A DNA stretch of 64,000 nt from Pseudoduganella albidiflava. GTDB lineage: Bacteria > Pseudomonadota > Gammaproteobacteria > Burkholderiales > Burkholderiaceae_D. The stretch is from NCBI RefSeq assembly GCF_004322755.1, contig NZ_CP036401.1, positions 3,968,001 through 4,032,000 on the forward strand, given 5' to 3'. The translations under genes were made by a program, and so were the position numbers. The notes below the pieces were generated by a model. That model was not told where the DNA came from, did no database searches, and saw only the letters and a program-made list of their open reading frames with translations. Shown in pieces: positions 39,226-47,953 of this stretch (position 1 is its first letter; the number at the start of each line of letters is the position of its first letter).

Positions 39226-41436
39226 TCAAACGACGTCTGGCAAGCGGTCGAGGAACTTGTCCAAAGTGATGGGGTAATCGTGCACACGTACCCCCGTCGC
39301 GTTATAGACCGCGTTCGCGACCGCGGCAGCGACGCCGCTGATGCCGAGTTCCCCTACTCCCTTGGCTTTCAGCGGTGACCCGGCCGGATCGACCTCATCG
39401 AGGAAAATGACCTCCTGGTGCGGGATATCGGCGTGGACCGGGACTTCATAGCCGGCGAGATCGTGATTGACGAAGAAGCCGGCGCGCTTGTCGACGACGA
39501 GCTCCTCCATCAATGCCGCACCCACGCCCATGGTCATGCCGCCGATGACCTGGCTGCGTGCCGCCTTGGGGTTCAGGATGCGGCCCGCCGCACAAACGGC
39601 GAGCATGCGCCGCACGCGGATCTCTCCAGTGGCCGCATGGACCCCGACTTCAACGAAATGGGCGCCGAAGGTCTGTACCGCATAACGCCTGGTGAGATCG
39701 CCGAATTCCATGACATCCTCGGCCTCCAGATCGCGCCATCGCGAAGCATGTGTCAGCGGCACTGTGCGGCTCCCTGCGCGCACCATGCCATCGGCGAATT
39801 CGGCACTTGCCGGATCCATGTCGAGTTGCCGCGCCACGGCCTCGCGCAGCTTCACGCAGGCGGCATAGACGCCGGCCGTCGAGGAAGCTGCCCCCCATTG
39901 CCCGCCCGAGCCGGCGGACTCGGGGAAGCGTGAGTCACCCAGCTTTACGGTCACCCTGTCCACGCCGATACCCAGCATTTCCGCGGCGGTCTGGGCGATG
40001 ATGGTGTAGGTACCCGTGCCGATATCGGTCATGTCGGTCTCGACGGTCACGATGCCGCGATTGTCGAGACGAACGCGGGCAGCAGACTTCATCACGGGTG
40101 CGCCGCGGATCGCTGCGGCCACGCCCATGCCGACCAGCCAGCGGCCATCGCGCCGGCTGCCGGGACGTGCCGGGCGTTCGCTCCAGCCGAAACGCCTTGC
40201 CCCAGTCTGCAGGCATTCGACCACCTGGCGCTTCGAAAACGGGCGCCTGGGATCCTCGGGATCCACCTGGGTATCGTTGAGCACGCGAAACGCGACCGGA
40301 TCCATGCCGAGCTTCTCGGCCATTTCGTCCATGGCAATCTCGAGCGCCATCATGCCTGGCGCTTCCCCGGGTGCGCGCATTGCGCTGCCTTCCGGTAGGT
40401 CGAGGTGCGCCAGCCGCAGCCGCGTCATCCGGTTCGGACCGGCATACAGCAGGCGGGTCGCTGCGGTGGCTGCCTCCGGCCTGCCGCCGGCAAGATTACC
40501 CGACCAGCTCTCGTGCCCGATTGCCGTGATCCGGCCATTGCTGTCGGCCCCGATACGAAGCCGCTGGATCGTGGCCGGGCGGTGCGTCACGTTGTTGAAC
40601 ATGAGCGCGCGCTGCAGGGCCACCTTGACGGGCCGTCCCACCTTGCGGGCCGCCACGGCCGCCAGTACCGCATCCGACAGGATCGTTCCCTTGCCGCCGA
40701 ATCCGCCGCCGATATACGGCGAGACAATCCGGACATCCTCCCTGGCGATGCCGAGTGTCCTTGCAATGTCGCGAACGCCCCAGTTGACCTGCTGGATGGC
40801 CGTCCAGAGCGTGAGCTTGCCACCGTCCCATGCCGCGATGGTCGCGTGCGGCTCCATCATCGCGTGCGATTGGTCCGGCGTCGTGAAACTCGCATCGAGT
40901 TGCACGGCTGCCCTGGCGTAGGCGCCTTCGAAATCGCCGGCCCTGGTTTCAGGCGGCGGCGCGAACGGCGCCACCTTCGACAGCGGAGCGCCCTCCTTCG
41001 CTGCAGCCAGATCGAACGCGCCCTTGGTCCGGGCATAGCGCACGCGCACCAGCTGCGCGGCGGCGCGGGCCTGCTCGAAGGTCTGCGCCACGACGATCGC
41101 CACCGCCTGGTGGTAATGATCGACCTCCGGTCCGGCGAGCGCGCGCGCCGCATAGAACTCGCCCTTGTCGAGCTTGCCCGCATTCCCGGCGGTGACTACG
41201 GCAAGCACGCCCGGAGCCCGGCTGGCAGGCCTTGTATCGATCGCCTCGATACGCCCCTTGGCGATGGCGGCACCGACGATGTATCCGTACGCCGCGCCCG
41301 GCGCCGCGGCGTTCTGCTCGTAGGCGTAGGCAGCGGTACCGGTGGTCTTGAGCGGCCCCTCGACGCGGTCGGTCGGTCGGCCGACGACCTTGAGCTGGTC
41401 GATCGGGTTGGTGGTGGCAGGGGTGTCGAATCTCAT
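39226..41436 (-). CDS. Xanthine/aldehyde dehydrogenase family, molybdenum-binding subunit (PaoC-like)
   Basis: A 736-aa catalytic subunit binding the molybdenum cofactor. Signatures: [11 protein letters not shown] (cofactor loop), [36 protein letters not shown] and the C-terminal GVGELGISG, whose Glu (near 695) is the catalytic base. Closest in style to PaoC of the periplasmic aldehyde dehydrogenase PaoABC. The start at 41436 overlaps the FAD-subunit gene by 4 bp (ATGA). It would oxidise aldehydes or N-heterocycles and pass electrons through the other subunits. Substrate not predictable. Confidence 0.9.
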   Translation of the reverse strand: MRFDTPATTNPIDQLKVVGRPTDRVEGPLKTTGTAAYAYEQNAAAPGAAYGYIVGAAIAKGRIEAIDTRPASRAPGVLAVVTAGNAGKLDKGEFYAARALAGPEVDHYHQAVAIVVAQTFEQARAAAQLVRVRYARTKGAFDLAAAKEGAPLSKVAPFAPPPETRAGDFEGAYARAAVQLDASFTTPDQSHAMMEPHATIAAWDGGKLTLWTAIQQVNWGVRDIARTLGIAREDVRIVSPYIGGGFGGKGTILSDAVLAAVAARKVGRPVKVALQRALMFNNVTHRPATIQRLRIGADSNGRITAIGHESWSGNLAGGRPEAATAATRLLYAGPNRMTRLRLAHLDLPEGSAMRAPGEAPGMMALEIAMDEMAEKLGMDPVAFRVLNDTQVDPEDPRRPFSKRQVVECLQTGARRFGWSERPARPGSRRDGRWLVGMGVAAAIRGAPVMKSAARVRLDNRGIVTVETDMTDIGTGTYTIIAQTAAEMLGIGVDRVTVKLGDSRFPESAGSGGQWGAASSTAGVYAACVKLREAVARQLDMDPASAEFADGMVRAGSRTVPLTHASRWRDLEAEDVMEFGDLTRRYAVQTFGAHFVEVGVHAATGEIRVRRMLAVCAAGRILNPKAARSQVIGGMTMGVGAALMEELVVDKRAGFFVNHDLAGYEVPVHADIPHQEVIFLDEVDPAGSPLKAKGVGELGISGVAAAVANAVYNATGVRVHDYPITLDKFLDRLPDVV

Positions 41437-42392
41437 GACTTCATGCTCCGTGCTTGCGCGAGCACCGAACCGAGCGTGCGCTCGACCAGCGTCAGCTTGA
41501 ATGCGTTCTCGTGCGTCGTCCTGGCGCCCCTGAGCAGGCGCGCCGTCACGGCTTTGGCGCCTCGCGCCATCTCGCGTTCGGCTTCCTCGACCCGCCACGG
41601 CGTGTGGGCCACGCCTCCCAGGGCCACGCGTCCACTGCCGTCGGACTGCACGATGACGCCGACCGAGATCAGTGCGAAGGCGTACGAAGCGCGGTCGCGC
41701 ACCTTGTGATAAATGTGCGTGCCGCCGATCGGAGGGGGCAAGGTGACTGCGGTAACCAGCTCGCCACGCTGGAGCGTGGTTTCCCGCTGCGGTGTATCGC
41801 CCGGCAGGCGGTAGAAGTCTGCAATCGGAATCCTGCGTGTCGCGCCATCGGCCGTTACCGTCTCGACGGTGGCGTCCAGGGCCCGCATCGCCACGGACAT
41901 GTCGCCGGGATGCGTCGCAATGCACGCGTCGCTGGTGCCGATGACCGCATGCAGGCGACTGAAACCGCCTATGGCGCCGCAACCACTGCCAGGCCGGCGC
42001 TTGTTGCACGGCTGGTTCGTGTCGTAGAAGTAGGGGCAGCGTGTACGCTGCAGCAGGTTGCCGGCCGTCGTCGCCTTGTTGCGCAGTTGACCGGACGCGC
42101 CGGCAAGCAAGGCGCGCGACAGCAGGCTGTAATCGCGGCGCACCTGCTGGTCCGCGGCGAGATCGGTATTGCGCACCAGTGCGCCGATCCGTAAGCCGCC
42201 CTCCGGAGTCTGCTCGATCTTGTCCAGGCCCAGAACATTCACGTCCACCAGATGGGCTGGCGTCTCGATCTCGAGTTTCATCAGGTCGAGCAGGTTCGTG
42301 CCGCCTGCAATGAATTTCGCGTCGGGGTTGCGCTCGATGGCCGCTGCGGCCTGCGCCGGGGACTGCGCGCGTTCATAGGTAAAGGCTTTCAT
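41433..42392 (-). CDS. Xanthine/aldehyde dehydrogenase family, FAD-binding subunit (PaoB-like)
   Basis: A 319-aa FAD subunit. FAD motifs: [17 protein letters not shown] and [14 protein letters not shown]. Extra cysteines in [22 protein letters not shown] match the additional 4Fe-4S cluster typical of PaoB. It is coupled on both sides by ATGA overlaps (42389-42392 and 41433-41436), so the three subunits are translated as one unit. It transfers electrons from the 2Fe-2S subunit to an acceptor. Confidence 0.9.
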   Translation of the reverse strand: MKAFTYERAQSPAQAAAAIERNPDAKFIAGGTNLLDLMKLEIETPAHLVDVNVLGLDKIEQTPEGGLRIGALVRNTDLAADQQVRRDYSLLSRALLAGASGQLRNKATTAGNLLQRTRCPYFYDTNQPCNKRRPGSGCGAIGGFSRLHAVIGTSDACIATHPGDMSVAMRALDATVETVTADGATRRIPIADFYRLPGDTPQRETTLQRGELVTAVTLPPPIGGTHIYHKVRDRASYAFALISVGVIVQSDGSGRVALGGVAHTPWRVEEAEREMARGAKAVTARLLRGARTTHENAFKLTLVERTLGSVLAQARSMKS

Positions 42393-43039
42393 GGCATGCC
42401 TCTCATGCCGCTCGCACCGGCTACTTCCGTGATCGCATCGATGATGTTCGAATAGGCACCGCAACGGCAGATGTTCCCGCTCATGCGTTCGCGGAGCTCG
42501 CTGGCACTCGGCATCGGCTGGGCCGCAAGATTCTCGCTGACGTGGCTTGGGATGCCGGCCTTGATCTCGCCGAGTACCGCCACCGCCGAGCAGATTTGTC
42601 CTGGTGTGCAATAGCCGCACTGGTAGCCGTCGTGCTTGACGAAGGCCGCCTGCATGGCATGCATGCGTTCGGGCGTGCCCAGGCCTTCAATGGTGGTAAT
42701 GCTGTCGCCCTCGTGCATGATGGCCAGCGTCAGGCAGGCATTGATGCGGCGTCCATTCACGAGAACAGTGCACGCACCGCACTGGCCCTGGTCGCATCCT
42801 TTTTTCGTGCCCGTCAAGCGCAGGTGTTCGCGCAGGGCGTCGAGCAGGGTCGTGCGCGTGTCCGCCTGGAGCTCATGGGTACGGCCATTCACCTCGAGCG
42901 TGAGCTTTGCCACGGCGCCCTGCCCGGCAGCAGCATTCGGTGCGGCGGCGCCGAGCGGCATGACACTGGCTGCCGCGGCGGCCGAACCGGCCAGCAGGAA
43001 TTCCCGTCGCGACAATTCAAGACTATCTGGACTATTCAT
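42389..43039 (-). CDS. Xanthine/aldehyde dehydrogenase family, 2Fe-2S subunit with Tat signal (PaoA-like)
   Basis: A 216-aa iron-sulfur subunit. The N-terminal Tat signal [10 protein letters not shown] indicates export of the folded complex to the periplasm. The ferredoxin-type cluster is [15 protein letters not shown] with a later Cys in NACL; the second cluster uses CGYCTPGQ and CRCG. GGAG precedes the start at 43039. It is the first gene of the paoABC-cupin-CMD operon. The divergent AraC regulator and a DUF1330 gene lie upstream. Confidence 0.92.
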   Translation of the reverse strand: MNSPDSLELSRREFLLAGSAAAAASVMPLGAAAPNAAAGQGAVAKLTLEVNGRTHELQADTRTTLLDALREHLRLTGTKKGCDQGQCGACTVLVNGRRINACLTLAIMHEGDSITTIEGLGTPERMHAMQAAFVKHDGYQCGYCTPGQICSAVAVLGEIKAGIPSHVSENLAAQPMPSASELRERMSGNICRCGAYSNIIDAITEVAGASGMRGMP

Positions 43040-43149
43040 GCGTAAATCTCCAATCAATTGCAATTGCTCAGGTGAGCCGTGCGCGCAGGCTCTCGGCGCT
43101 TCGTATCCTTCGGCAAAGAGGCGCCGATGCCTGCGCCAGGCTGCGTTGC

Positions 43150-43554
43150 CTAGTGGTTGGGCGGAATCACTGCCCCCTCGACGATGTACACACGCGAGGT
43201 GGCCGACCGATGACGGAAGGGCATGATCTTCCGGTAAGCGGCGGAGTCATACCATGCCTGGGCGCGCTCCCTGCTATCGAATTCGATGACGACCATGCCG
43301 CCTTTCGGGCCATCGCCCTCGAGCGTGTCGATGCTTCCTCCGCGCACGATGTATCGTCCGCCAAACGGCAGGAAGGTCGACTCGACCTGCGCGCTGTAGG
43401 GCTTCATGCCCTCGCGGTCGGTCACCACGAATTCCGAGATGTAGAACGCCCGCGGCCTGGCTGCGGGCGCCTCCTGTGCGTGGACAACTGCCGTGGCGAA
43501 CATGGCGATCATGGCTGCCACGAGCCAGCTTCGCATGTCGGGTGCGATGTTCAT
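43150..43554 (-). CDS. Exported DUF1330-family protein
   Basis: A 134-aa protein with a signal peptide (AMIAMFATAVVHAQ) and a DUF1330 ferredoxin-like fold (AFYISEFVVTDREGMKPYSA, then GDGPKGGMVVIEFDSRERAQ and a C-terminal SRVYIVEG). Most DUF1330 proteins are cytoplasmic, so the signal peptide is a minor oddity. AAAGGA precedes the start at 43554. It is upstream of the paoABC-like operon on the same strand and divergent from the AraC gene. Confidence 0.82.
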   Translation of the reverse strand: MNIAPDMRSWLVAAMIAMFATAVVHAQEAPAARPRAFYISEFVVTDREGMKPYSAQVESTFLPFGGRYIVRGGSIDTLEGDGPKGGMVVIEFDSRERAQAWYDSAAYRKIMPFRHRSATSRVYIVEGAVIPPNH

Positions 43555-43719
43555 GTGCTTTCCTTTGACAAGATTGCGTTGCGCTTCAGCGGATTCGACA
43601 AGCTTGCGGCCAGCACGATTGAAGCGGTATCCTCATTCTGTCGGCTCATTGCCTGATTCTCTGAGCAAGCCGCAAATCCGTTGGCATCCGTCCCGTCTCG
43701 CCTTATCCTTGGGCCGGAA

Positions 43720-44685
43720 ATGGAGACCCCTACCGTGCATCAAACTTCCCCTACCGCTTTGCCGTTTTCCCTGTCCGTGCCGGATCGCCGCGAAGACTTG
43801 CGAACGCAGCTGGTCAGCAGCGTGGGCGCCTTGATCGGCACCGAGGCGAGCCTGCAGACGTCGATTCCCGGCGTGACGCTGTATCGCTATTGCGCGCCGA
43901 CGCTTCCCGAGTCAGCGACCTATGAACCCAGCGTGGCCCTGGTCGTACAGGGAAGAAAGCGCGTTACCCTGGGTCGGACGAGTTTCGACTACGACCCTTC
44001 GCGGTTTCTGCTGACCTCACTGGATCTGCCCGTGACAAGCCAGGTCGTCGAGGCCAGCCGGGAGGTTCCTTACCTGTGCATGCGGCTGAAACTGGACATT
44101 GCAATGGTTCGCGAACTGCTCGGCCGCGAGCCGGACAAGGCGGGGCTGGCCCGCTCGGGCAAACCCGCGATGACCACCGCGGAGACGACTGCCGAATTCC
44201 TCGATGCGTTCGGCCGGCTGCTGGATCTCCACCATGCTCCGCAGGACATCGATTACATGGGCGGGCTGATCAAGCGTGAAATCATCTATCGGATCCTGCA
44301 AGGCGCAGCAGGGCAACGTCTACGCTCGATCGCGACGATCGGGGAGAACAGCCAGCGAACGGCCAAGGCAGTCGAGTGGATCAGGGACAACTACACCAAA
44401 CCACTGCGCGTGGACATGCTCGCCAAGGTCGCCTGCATGGGCGTGTCGACACTTCACCACCATTTTCGTGCGCTGACGTCCATGAGCCCGCTTCAATACC
44501 AGAAACAGTTACGCCTGCAGGAAGCGCGGCGGCGCATGCTCGTGGACGGCCTCGACGCCGCGCATGCGGCCTTCGAGGTCGGCTACGAAAGCGCCAGCCA
44601 GTTCAACCGCGAGTACAGCCGGTTCTTTGGCCAGTCGCCCATGCGCGACGTTCGTTCACTGCGCGTGGTGGGCGATGACGAATGA
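43720..44685 (+). CDS. AraC-family transcriptional regulator
   Basis: A 321-aa regulator with an AraC_N-type sensing domain (about 20-170; YEPSVALVVQGRKRVTLG, YDPSRFLLTSLDLPV) and a C-terminal pair of helix-turn-helix motifs (VDMLAKVACMGVSTLHHHFR; AAFEVGYESASQFNREYSRF). The start at 43720 is preferred over a TTG 13 codons upstream; neither has a strong ribosome site. Divergent from the DUF1330-paoABC genes and followed by the PQQ dehydrogenase, it probably controls both. Relatives often respond to aldehydes or alcohols. Confidence 0.9.
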   Translation: METPTVHQTSPTALPFSLSVPDRREDLRTQLVSSVGALIGTEASLQTSIPGVTLYRYCAPTLPESATYEPSVALVVQGRKRVTLGRTSFDYDPSRFLLTSLDLPVTSQVVEASREVPYLCMRLKLDIAMVRELLGREPDKAGLARSGKPAMTTAETTAEFLDAFGRLLDLHHAPQDIDYMGGLIKREIIYRILQGAAGQRLRSIATIGENSQRTAKAVEWIRDNYTKPLRVDMLAKVACMGVSTLHHHFRALTSMSPLQYQKQLRLQEARRRMLVDGLDAAHAAFEVGYESASQFNREYSRFFGQSPMRDVRSLRVVGDDE

Positions 44686-44781
44686 TGTGGGTGCGTATTT
44701 TGGCAGTTGCGGCGGACGCAGGTATCTGAAGCAGTACTGTGGCCAGGTTGATCGGGCAATTCGCCAACACACAAGGAATGG

Positions 44782-47154
44782 ATGATGAATACCTGGCTTG
44801 GACGTGCCCATGCCGCTGTGCTGACAGCCATTGGCCTTGTCCTCCTGGCCGGCGGCACCATGCTGGCTGGCGAGGGGGGCTCCTTGTACTACCTGGCCGC
44901 CGGCGCGGCAATGTCACTCAGCGGCCTGCTCGCATGGCGCCACGATCCACGATCCGCCAGGGTTTACGGTGTGTTCCTGTTGGCCACCCTCGCCTGGTCG
45001 ATCTACGAGGTCGGATTCGAAGCATGGGGTTTGATCGCCCGGCTCGGCGCATTGTCGGTCATTGGGGCGCCATTCCTTCTCCAGCGCGGACCAAAGCGCG
45101 CGCTGCGTACGGCGGCGCCAAGACGCCTCCGCCTTCGACACGTCGCGTTCGCCCTTGCAGCGGCAATACTCTGCGGTGCGGGGACCCGTGCCTTGGGGCC
45201 GGCGCAAGCAATCGATCCGTTATGGGCGCGCGGCAAGGCACCGGCCGTAGCGGCACGTTCCGGTGTTTCGGCCGGCGCGGACCGCAAGGACTGGCCACAT
45301 TATGGCAATGACGCAGGGGGCTCGCGTTTCAGTCCGCTGGCCCAGATCACGCCAGCCAACGTACGCAAGCTGGAAGTAGCGTGGGAAGCCGACGTCGGCC
45401 CCCCGTCGCCCGGCCCACGCGCCAGCCTGCAGGTTACGCCCATCAATATCGGCGATGCGCTTTTCGTCTGCAATGGCCACAACATGGTCCTGTCACTCGA
45501 TGCCGAGACGGGCAAGGAACGCTGGCGCTACGACCTGAACACGGGCGTCGCGCCGTCAGGCAAGCCTTGCCGTGGTGTCTCCTACTTTCGCGTTACGAAT
45601 GCGACCGGCATGTGTGCCGAGCGTATTATCGCGACAAACCAGACACCCGAACTGTTCGCTCTTGACGCGTCGACCGGCCGCCCCTGTCCTGGCTTTGGCG
45701 AGAACGGCCGCGTACCGCTGCTGGAGGGCATGGGCGACGTTCCGACCGGGTACCATTACGTCAGCTCTGCGCCGCAGATCGTCCGTGGAAATGCTGTCTT
45801 CGGCGGCGCAATCATGGACGGGCAATACTGGGGCGAGCCCTCTGGCGTCATTCGCGCCTATGACCTGGTCACTGGCCGCCTGGCGTGGGCGTTCGATGCG
45901 GGACGGCCGGACCGCCGCGGCGCCCCGCCTCCTGGCGAAACCTACACGCGCTCGACGCCGAACAGCTGGGCGCCCATCAGTGCAGACGAGGAGCTTGGGC
46001 TGGTATATCTTCCGACCGGTAATGCCACACCCGATTTCTATGGCGCCCAACGACGGCCGTTCGACGATGACCTCGCCAGCTCGGTGATCGCACTCGACGC
46101 GGAGACGGGCGCGCTGCGCTGGCGTTTCCAGACCGTGCACCACGACATCTGGGACTACGACGTCCCATCCCAGCCAACGTTGGTCAACCTGCCCACGCCC
46201 GGCGGCGTGCGGCGCGCACTGATCCAGCCAACGAAGCGGGGCGAAATTTTCGTCCTGGACCGTCTGACAGGCGCGCCGTTAAAGACCGTCAGCGAGCTTC
46301 CGGTACCACAGGGGGGAATCGCCCCGGGCGAACGATTGTCGCCCACCCAGCCCTTCTCGACCGCGATGCCGTCGTTCCGTGGCGCCATGCTGCGCGAGTC
46401 GAACATGTGGGGGCTGACCCCTGTAGACCAGATGATGTGCCGCATCATGTTCAAGCGGGCGCGCTATGAGGGAACGCTCACGCCGCCGACGCCGGGGCGC
46501 TCCATCATCCTGGATCCGGGCTACGGCGGGGGCATCAACTGGGGCAGCATATCGGTCGATATCGACCAGAACGTCATGATCGTCAACTGGATGCGGATGC
46601 CGACCCGTATCGAACTGATGCCGCGCGCCGAGGCAACCGCGAGGGGCTTCCGCCGTTTCGATGGCAGTACCGGACAGGGTAGCCCACAGGCGCCAATGGA
46701 AAACACGCCGTATGCGGCGACGGTCAAGCCATTCGTGTCGCCGCTGGGCATCCCGTGCGTCAATCCACCATGGGGACTCATCACTGCCGTGGACCTGAAA
46801 ACGGGCCAGGCCATCTGGAGCAGGCCATTGGGAACCGGCCGGGACAGTGGCCCATTCGGGATACGCTCCCGTCTGTCGGTGACGATGGGCGTACCCGGCA
46901 GTGGCGGTTCGGTGACGACGCGGGGCGGGCTTGTCTTCACCGGCTTCGCCGTCGACAGCATGTTCCGTGCTTTCGATACCGCAACCGGGGAACAGCTCTG
47001 GCAGGCGGATCTGCCCGGGTCGGGCATGGCAACGCCGATGTCCTATGCGTCGCCGCGCAGCGGCCGGCAGTTCGTCGTGGTCGCCGCCGGCGGCAGGCCG
47101 GGCATGAGCGCGAGGCTCAGCACGAAAATCGTCGCCTATGCCCTCCCGAGGTAG
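44782..47154 (+). CDS. gcd: Membrane-bound PQQ-dependent dehydrogenase, glucose/quinate/shikimate family
   Basis: A 790-aa quinoprotein, close to E. coli Gcd (796 aa). Residues 1-145 contain the five-helix membrane anchor. A periplasmic eight-bladed propeller follows, starting WPHYGNDAGGSRFSPLAQIT and including GYHYVSSAPQIV, TRSTPNSWAPIS, TVHHDIWDYDVPSQPTL and PSFRGAMLRESNMWG. It oxidises aldoses or cyclitols at the periplasmic face and feeds ubiquinone. It needs PQQ, made by the operon at 21.3-24.5 kb. It is the last gene before the right direct repeat. Quinate/shikimate as substrate cannot be excluded. Confidence 0.9.
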   Translation: MMNTWLGRAHAAVLTAIGLVLLAGGTMLAGEGGSLYYLAAGAAMSLSGLLAWRHDPRSARVYGVFLLATLAWSIYEVGFEAWGLIARLGALSVIGAPFLLQRGPKRALRTAAPRRLRLRHVAFALAAAILCGAGTRALGPAQAIDPLWARGKAPAVAARSGVSAGADRKDWPHYGNDAGGSRFSPLAQITPANVRKLEVAWEADVGPPSPGPRASLQVTPINIGDALFVCNGHNMVLSLDAETGKERWRYDLNTGVAPSGKPCRGVSYFRVTNATGMCAERIIATNQTPELFALDASTGRPCPGFGENGRVPLLEGMGDVPTGYHYVSSAPQIVRGNAVFGGAIMDGQYWGEPSGVIRAYDLVTGRLAWAFDAGRPDRRGAPPPGETYTRSTPNSWAPISADEELGLVYLPTGNATPDFYGAQRRPFDDDLASSVIALDAETGALRWRFQTVHHDIWDYDVPSQPTLVNLPTPGGVRRALIQPTKRGEIFVLDRLTGAPLKTVSELPVPQGGIAPGERLSPTQPFSTAMPSFRGAMLRESNMWGLTPVDQMMCRIMFKRARYEGTLTPPTPGRSIILDPGYGGGINWGSISVDIDQNVMIVNWMRMPTRIELMPRAEATARGFRRFDGSTGQGSPQAPMENTPYAATVKPFVSPLGIPCVNPPWGLITAVDLKTGQAIWSRPLGTGRDSGPFGIRSRLSVTMGVPGSGGSVTTRGGLVFTGFAVDSMFRAFDTATGEQLWQADLPGSGMATPMSYASPRSGRQFVVVAAGGRPGMSARLSTKIVAYALPR

Positions 47155-47185
47155 CGCGGATCGGCGACCTCCCGATCGATCGCCA

Positions 47186-47275
47186 GCCTCAGGTATTGAG
47201 CGTGATGAACCCGCCATCGATCGGATAATCGGTGCCCGTGATGAACGATGCTTCGTCGCTGCACAGGTACAGCGC
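47186..47275. repeat. Right 90-bp direct repeat (functional 3' end of the SDR gene)
   Basis: Identical to 37696-37785. Here it forms the real C-terminus and stop codon of the SDR gene (PIDGGFITLNT-stop) plus 3 bp. The 100% identity over 90 bp suggests the duplication is recent. Confidence 0.9.
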
Positions 47276-47953
47276 CAGGGCCGCCACCTCGTCCGGCTTC
47301 GCCATGCGCCCGATCGGCTGCGTCTTCGACAGCTTCTCGAACATCTCCGCTTCCCGGCCAGGGTAGTTCTTCGCCAGGAAGCCATCGACGAACGGCGTGT
47401 GCACGCGCCCCGGCGAGATCGAGTTGCAGCGGATGCGGTCGGCCAGGTAATCCTTCGCCACCGACAGCGTCATCGCCATCACGGCGCCCTTGCCGGTCGA
47501 ATAGGCGAAGCGGTCGGCTACCGCCACCCACGCGGCCACCGAGGCCATGTTGAGGATCACGCCGCCGCCGTTCTCGCGCAGTCGAGGGATGGCCGCGTGC
47601 AGGCAGTTGTAGACGCCCTTCACGTTCACGGCCATCACCCGGTCGAAGTCCGCCTCGGCGGTGGTGTCGGCCTTGCCGATATGGGCGATGCCGGCGTTGT
47701 TGACGAGGATGTCGAGCGGGCCGATGGCGGCGAAGGTGGCCAGCACCTCGGGCTGCGCCGCCACGTTGCAGGCGTGCGCGGTGGCGGAACCGCCGTCGCG
47801 GCGGATCTCCTGCACCACCTCGCGGGCCGCGTCCTCGGCGACATCGAGCACGTGGACGGTTGCGCCCCGCGCCGCGAACAGCCTGGCGATGGCTTTGCCG
47901 ATGCCGCTGCCGGCCCCCGTGATGACGGCTTTCTTGTCGTTCAGTTCAAACAC
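47189..47953 (-). CDS. SDR dehydrogenase, likely 2-keto-3-deoxy-L-fuconate 4-dehydrogenase
   Basis: A 254-aa short-chain dehydrogenase: TGAGSGIG cofactor loop, NNAGIAHIG, Ser in MASVAAW, catalytic YSTGK, PGRVHTPF. Its place behind fucP, an FAH-family hydrolase, an aldo/keto reductase and a UxaA-type dehydratase fits the step that makes 2,4-diketo-3-deoxy-L-fuconate in the non-phosphorylating fucose pathway (the analogous LRA5-type step exists for rhamnose). It overlaps fucP by 8 bp. Its last 87 bp are duplicated at 37.7 kb, marking the island boundary. Confidence 0.85.
   Translation of the reverse strand: MFELNDKKAVITGAGSGIGKAIARLFAARGATVHVLDVAEDAAREVVQEIRRDGGSATAHACNVAAQPEVLATFAAIGPLDILVNNAGIAHIGKADTTAEADFDRVMAVNVKGVYNCLHAAIPRLRENGGGVILNMASVAAWVAVADRFAYSTGKGAVMAMTLSVAKDYLADRIRCNSISPGRVHTPFVDGFLAKNYPGREAEMFEKLSKTQPIGRMAKPDEVAALALYLCSDEASFITGTDYPIDGGFITLNT

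Larger units (their letters stand above)
37786..47185. mobile_element. 9.4-kb putative genomic island between 90-bp direct repeats
   Basis: This segment is bounded by perfect 90-bp direct repeats derived from the 3' end of the adjacent SDR gene. It carries an AhpD-like protein, a cupin, a three-subunit molybdenum hydroxylase, a DUF1330 protein, an AraC regulator and a PQQ-dependent dehydrogenase. The SDR gene remains intact on the right side, as when an integrating element restores the 3' end of its target. No integrase, transposase or plasmid gene is visible inside, so the mechanism is open. By eye it reads somewhat lower in G+C than the flanks. Confidence 0.65.

Noticed and set aside
39226..42009. 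927-residue form of the molybdenum subunit
   Set aside because: The extra N-terminus overlaps the FAD-subunit gene out of frame; the ATGA-coupled start at 41436 fits the family.
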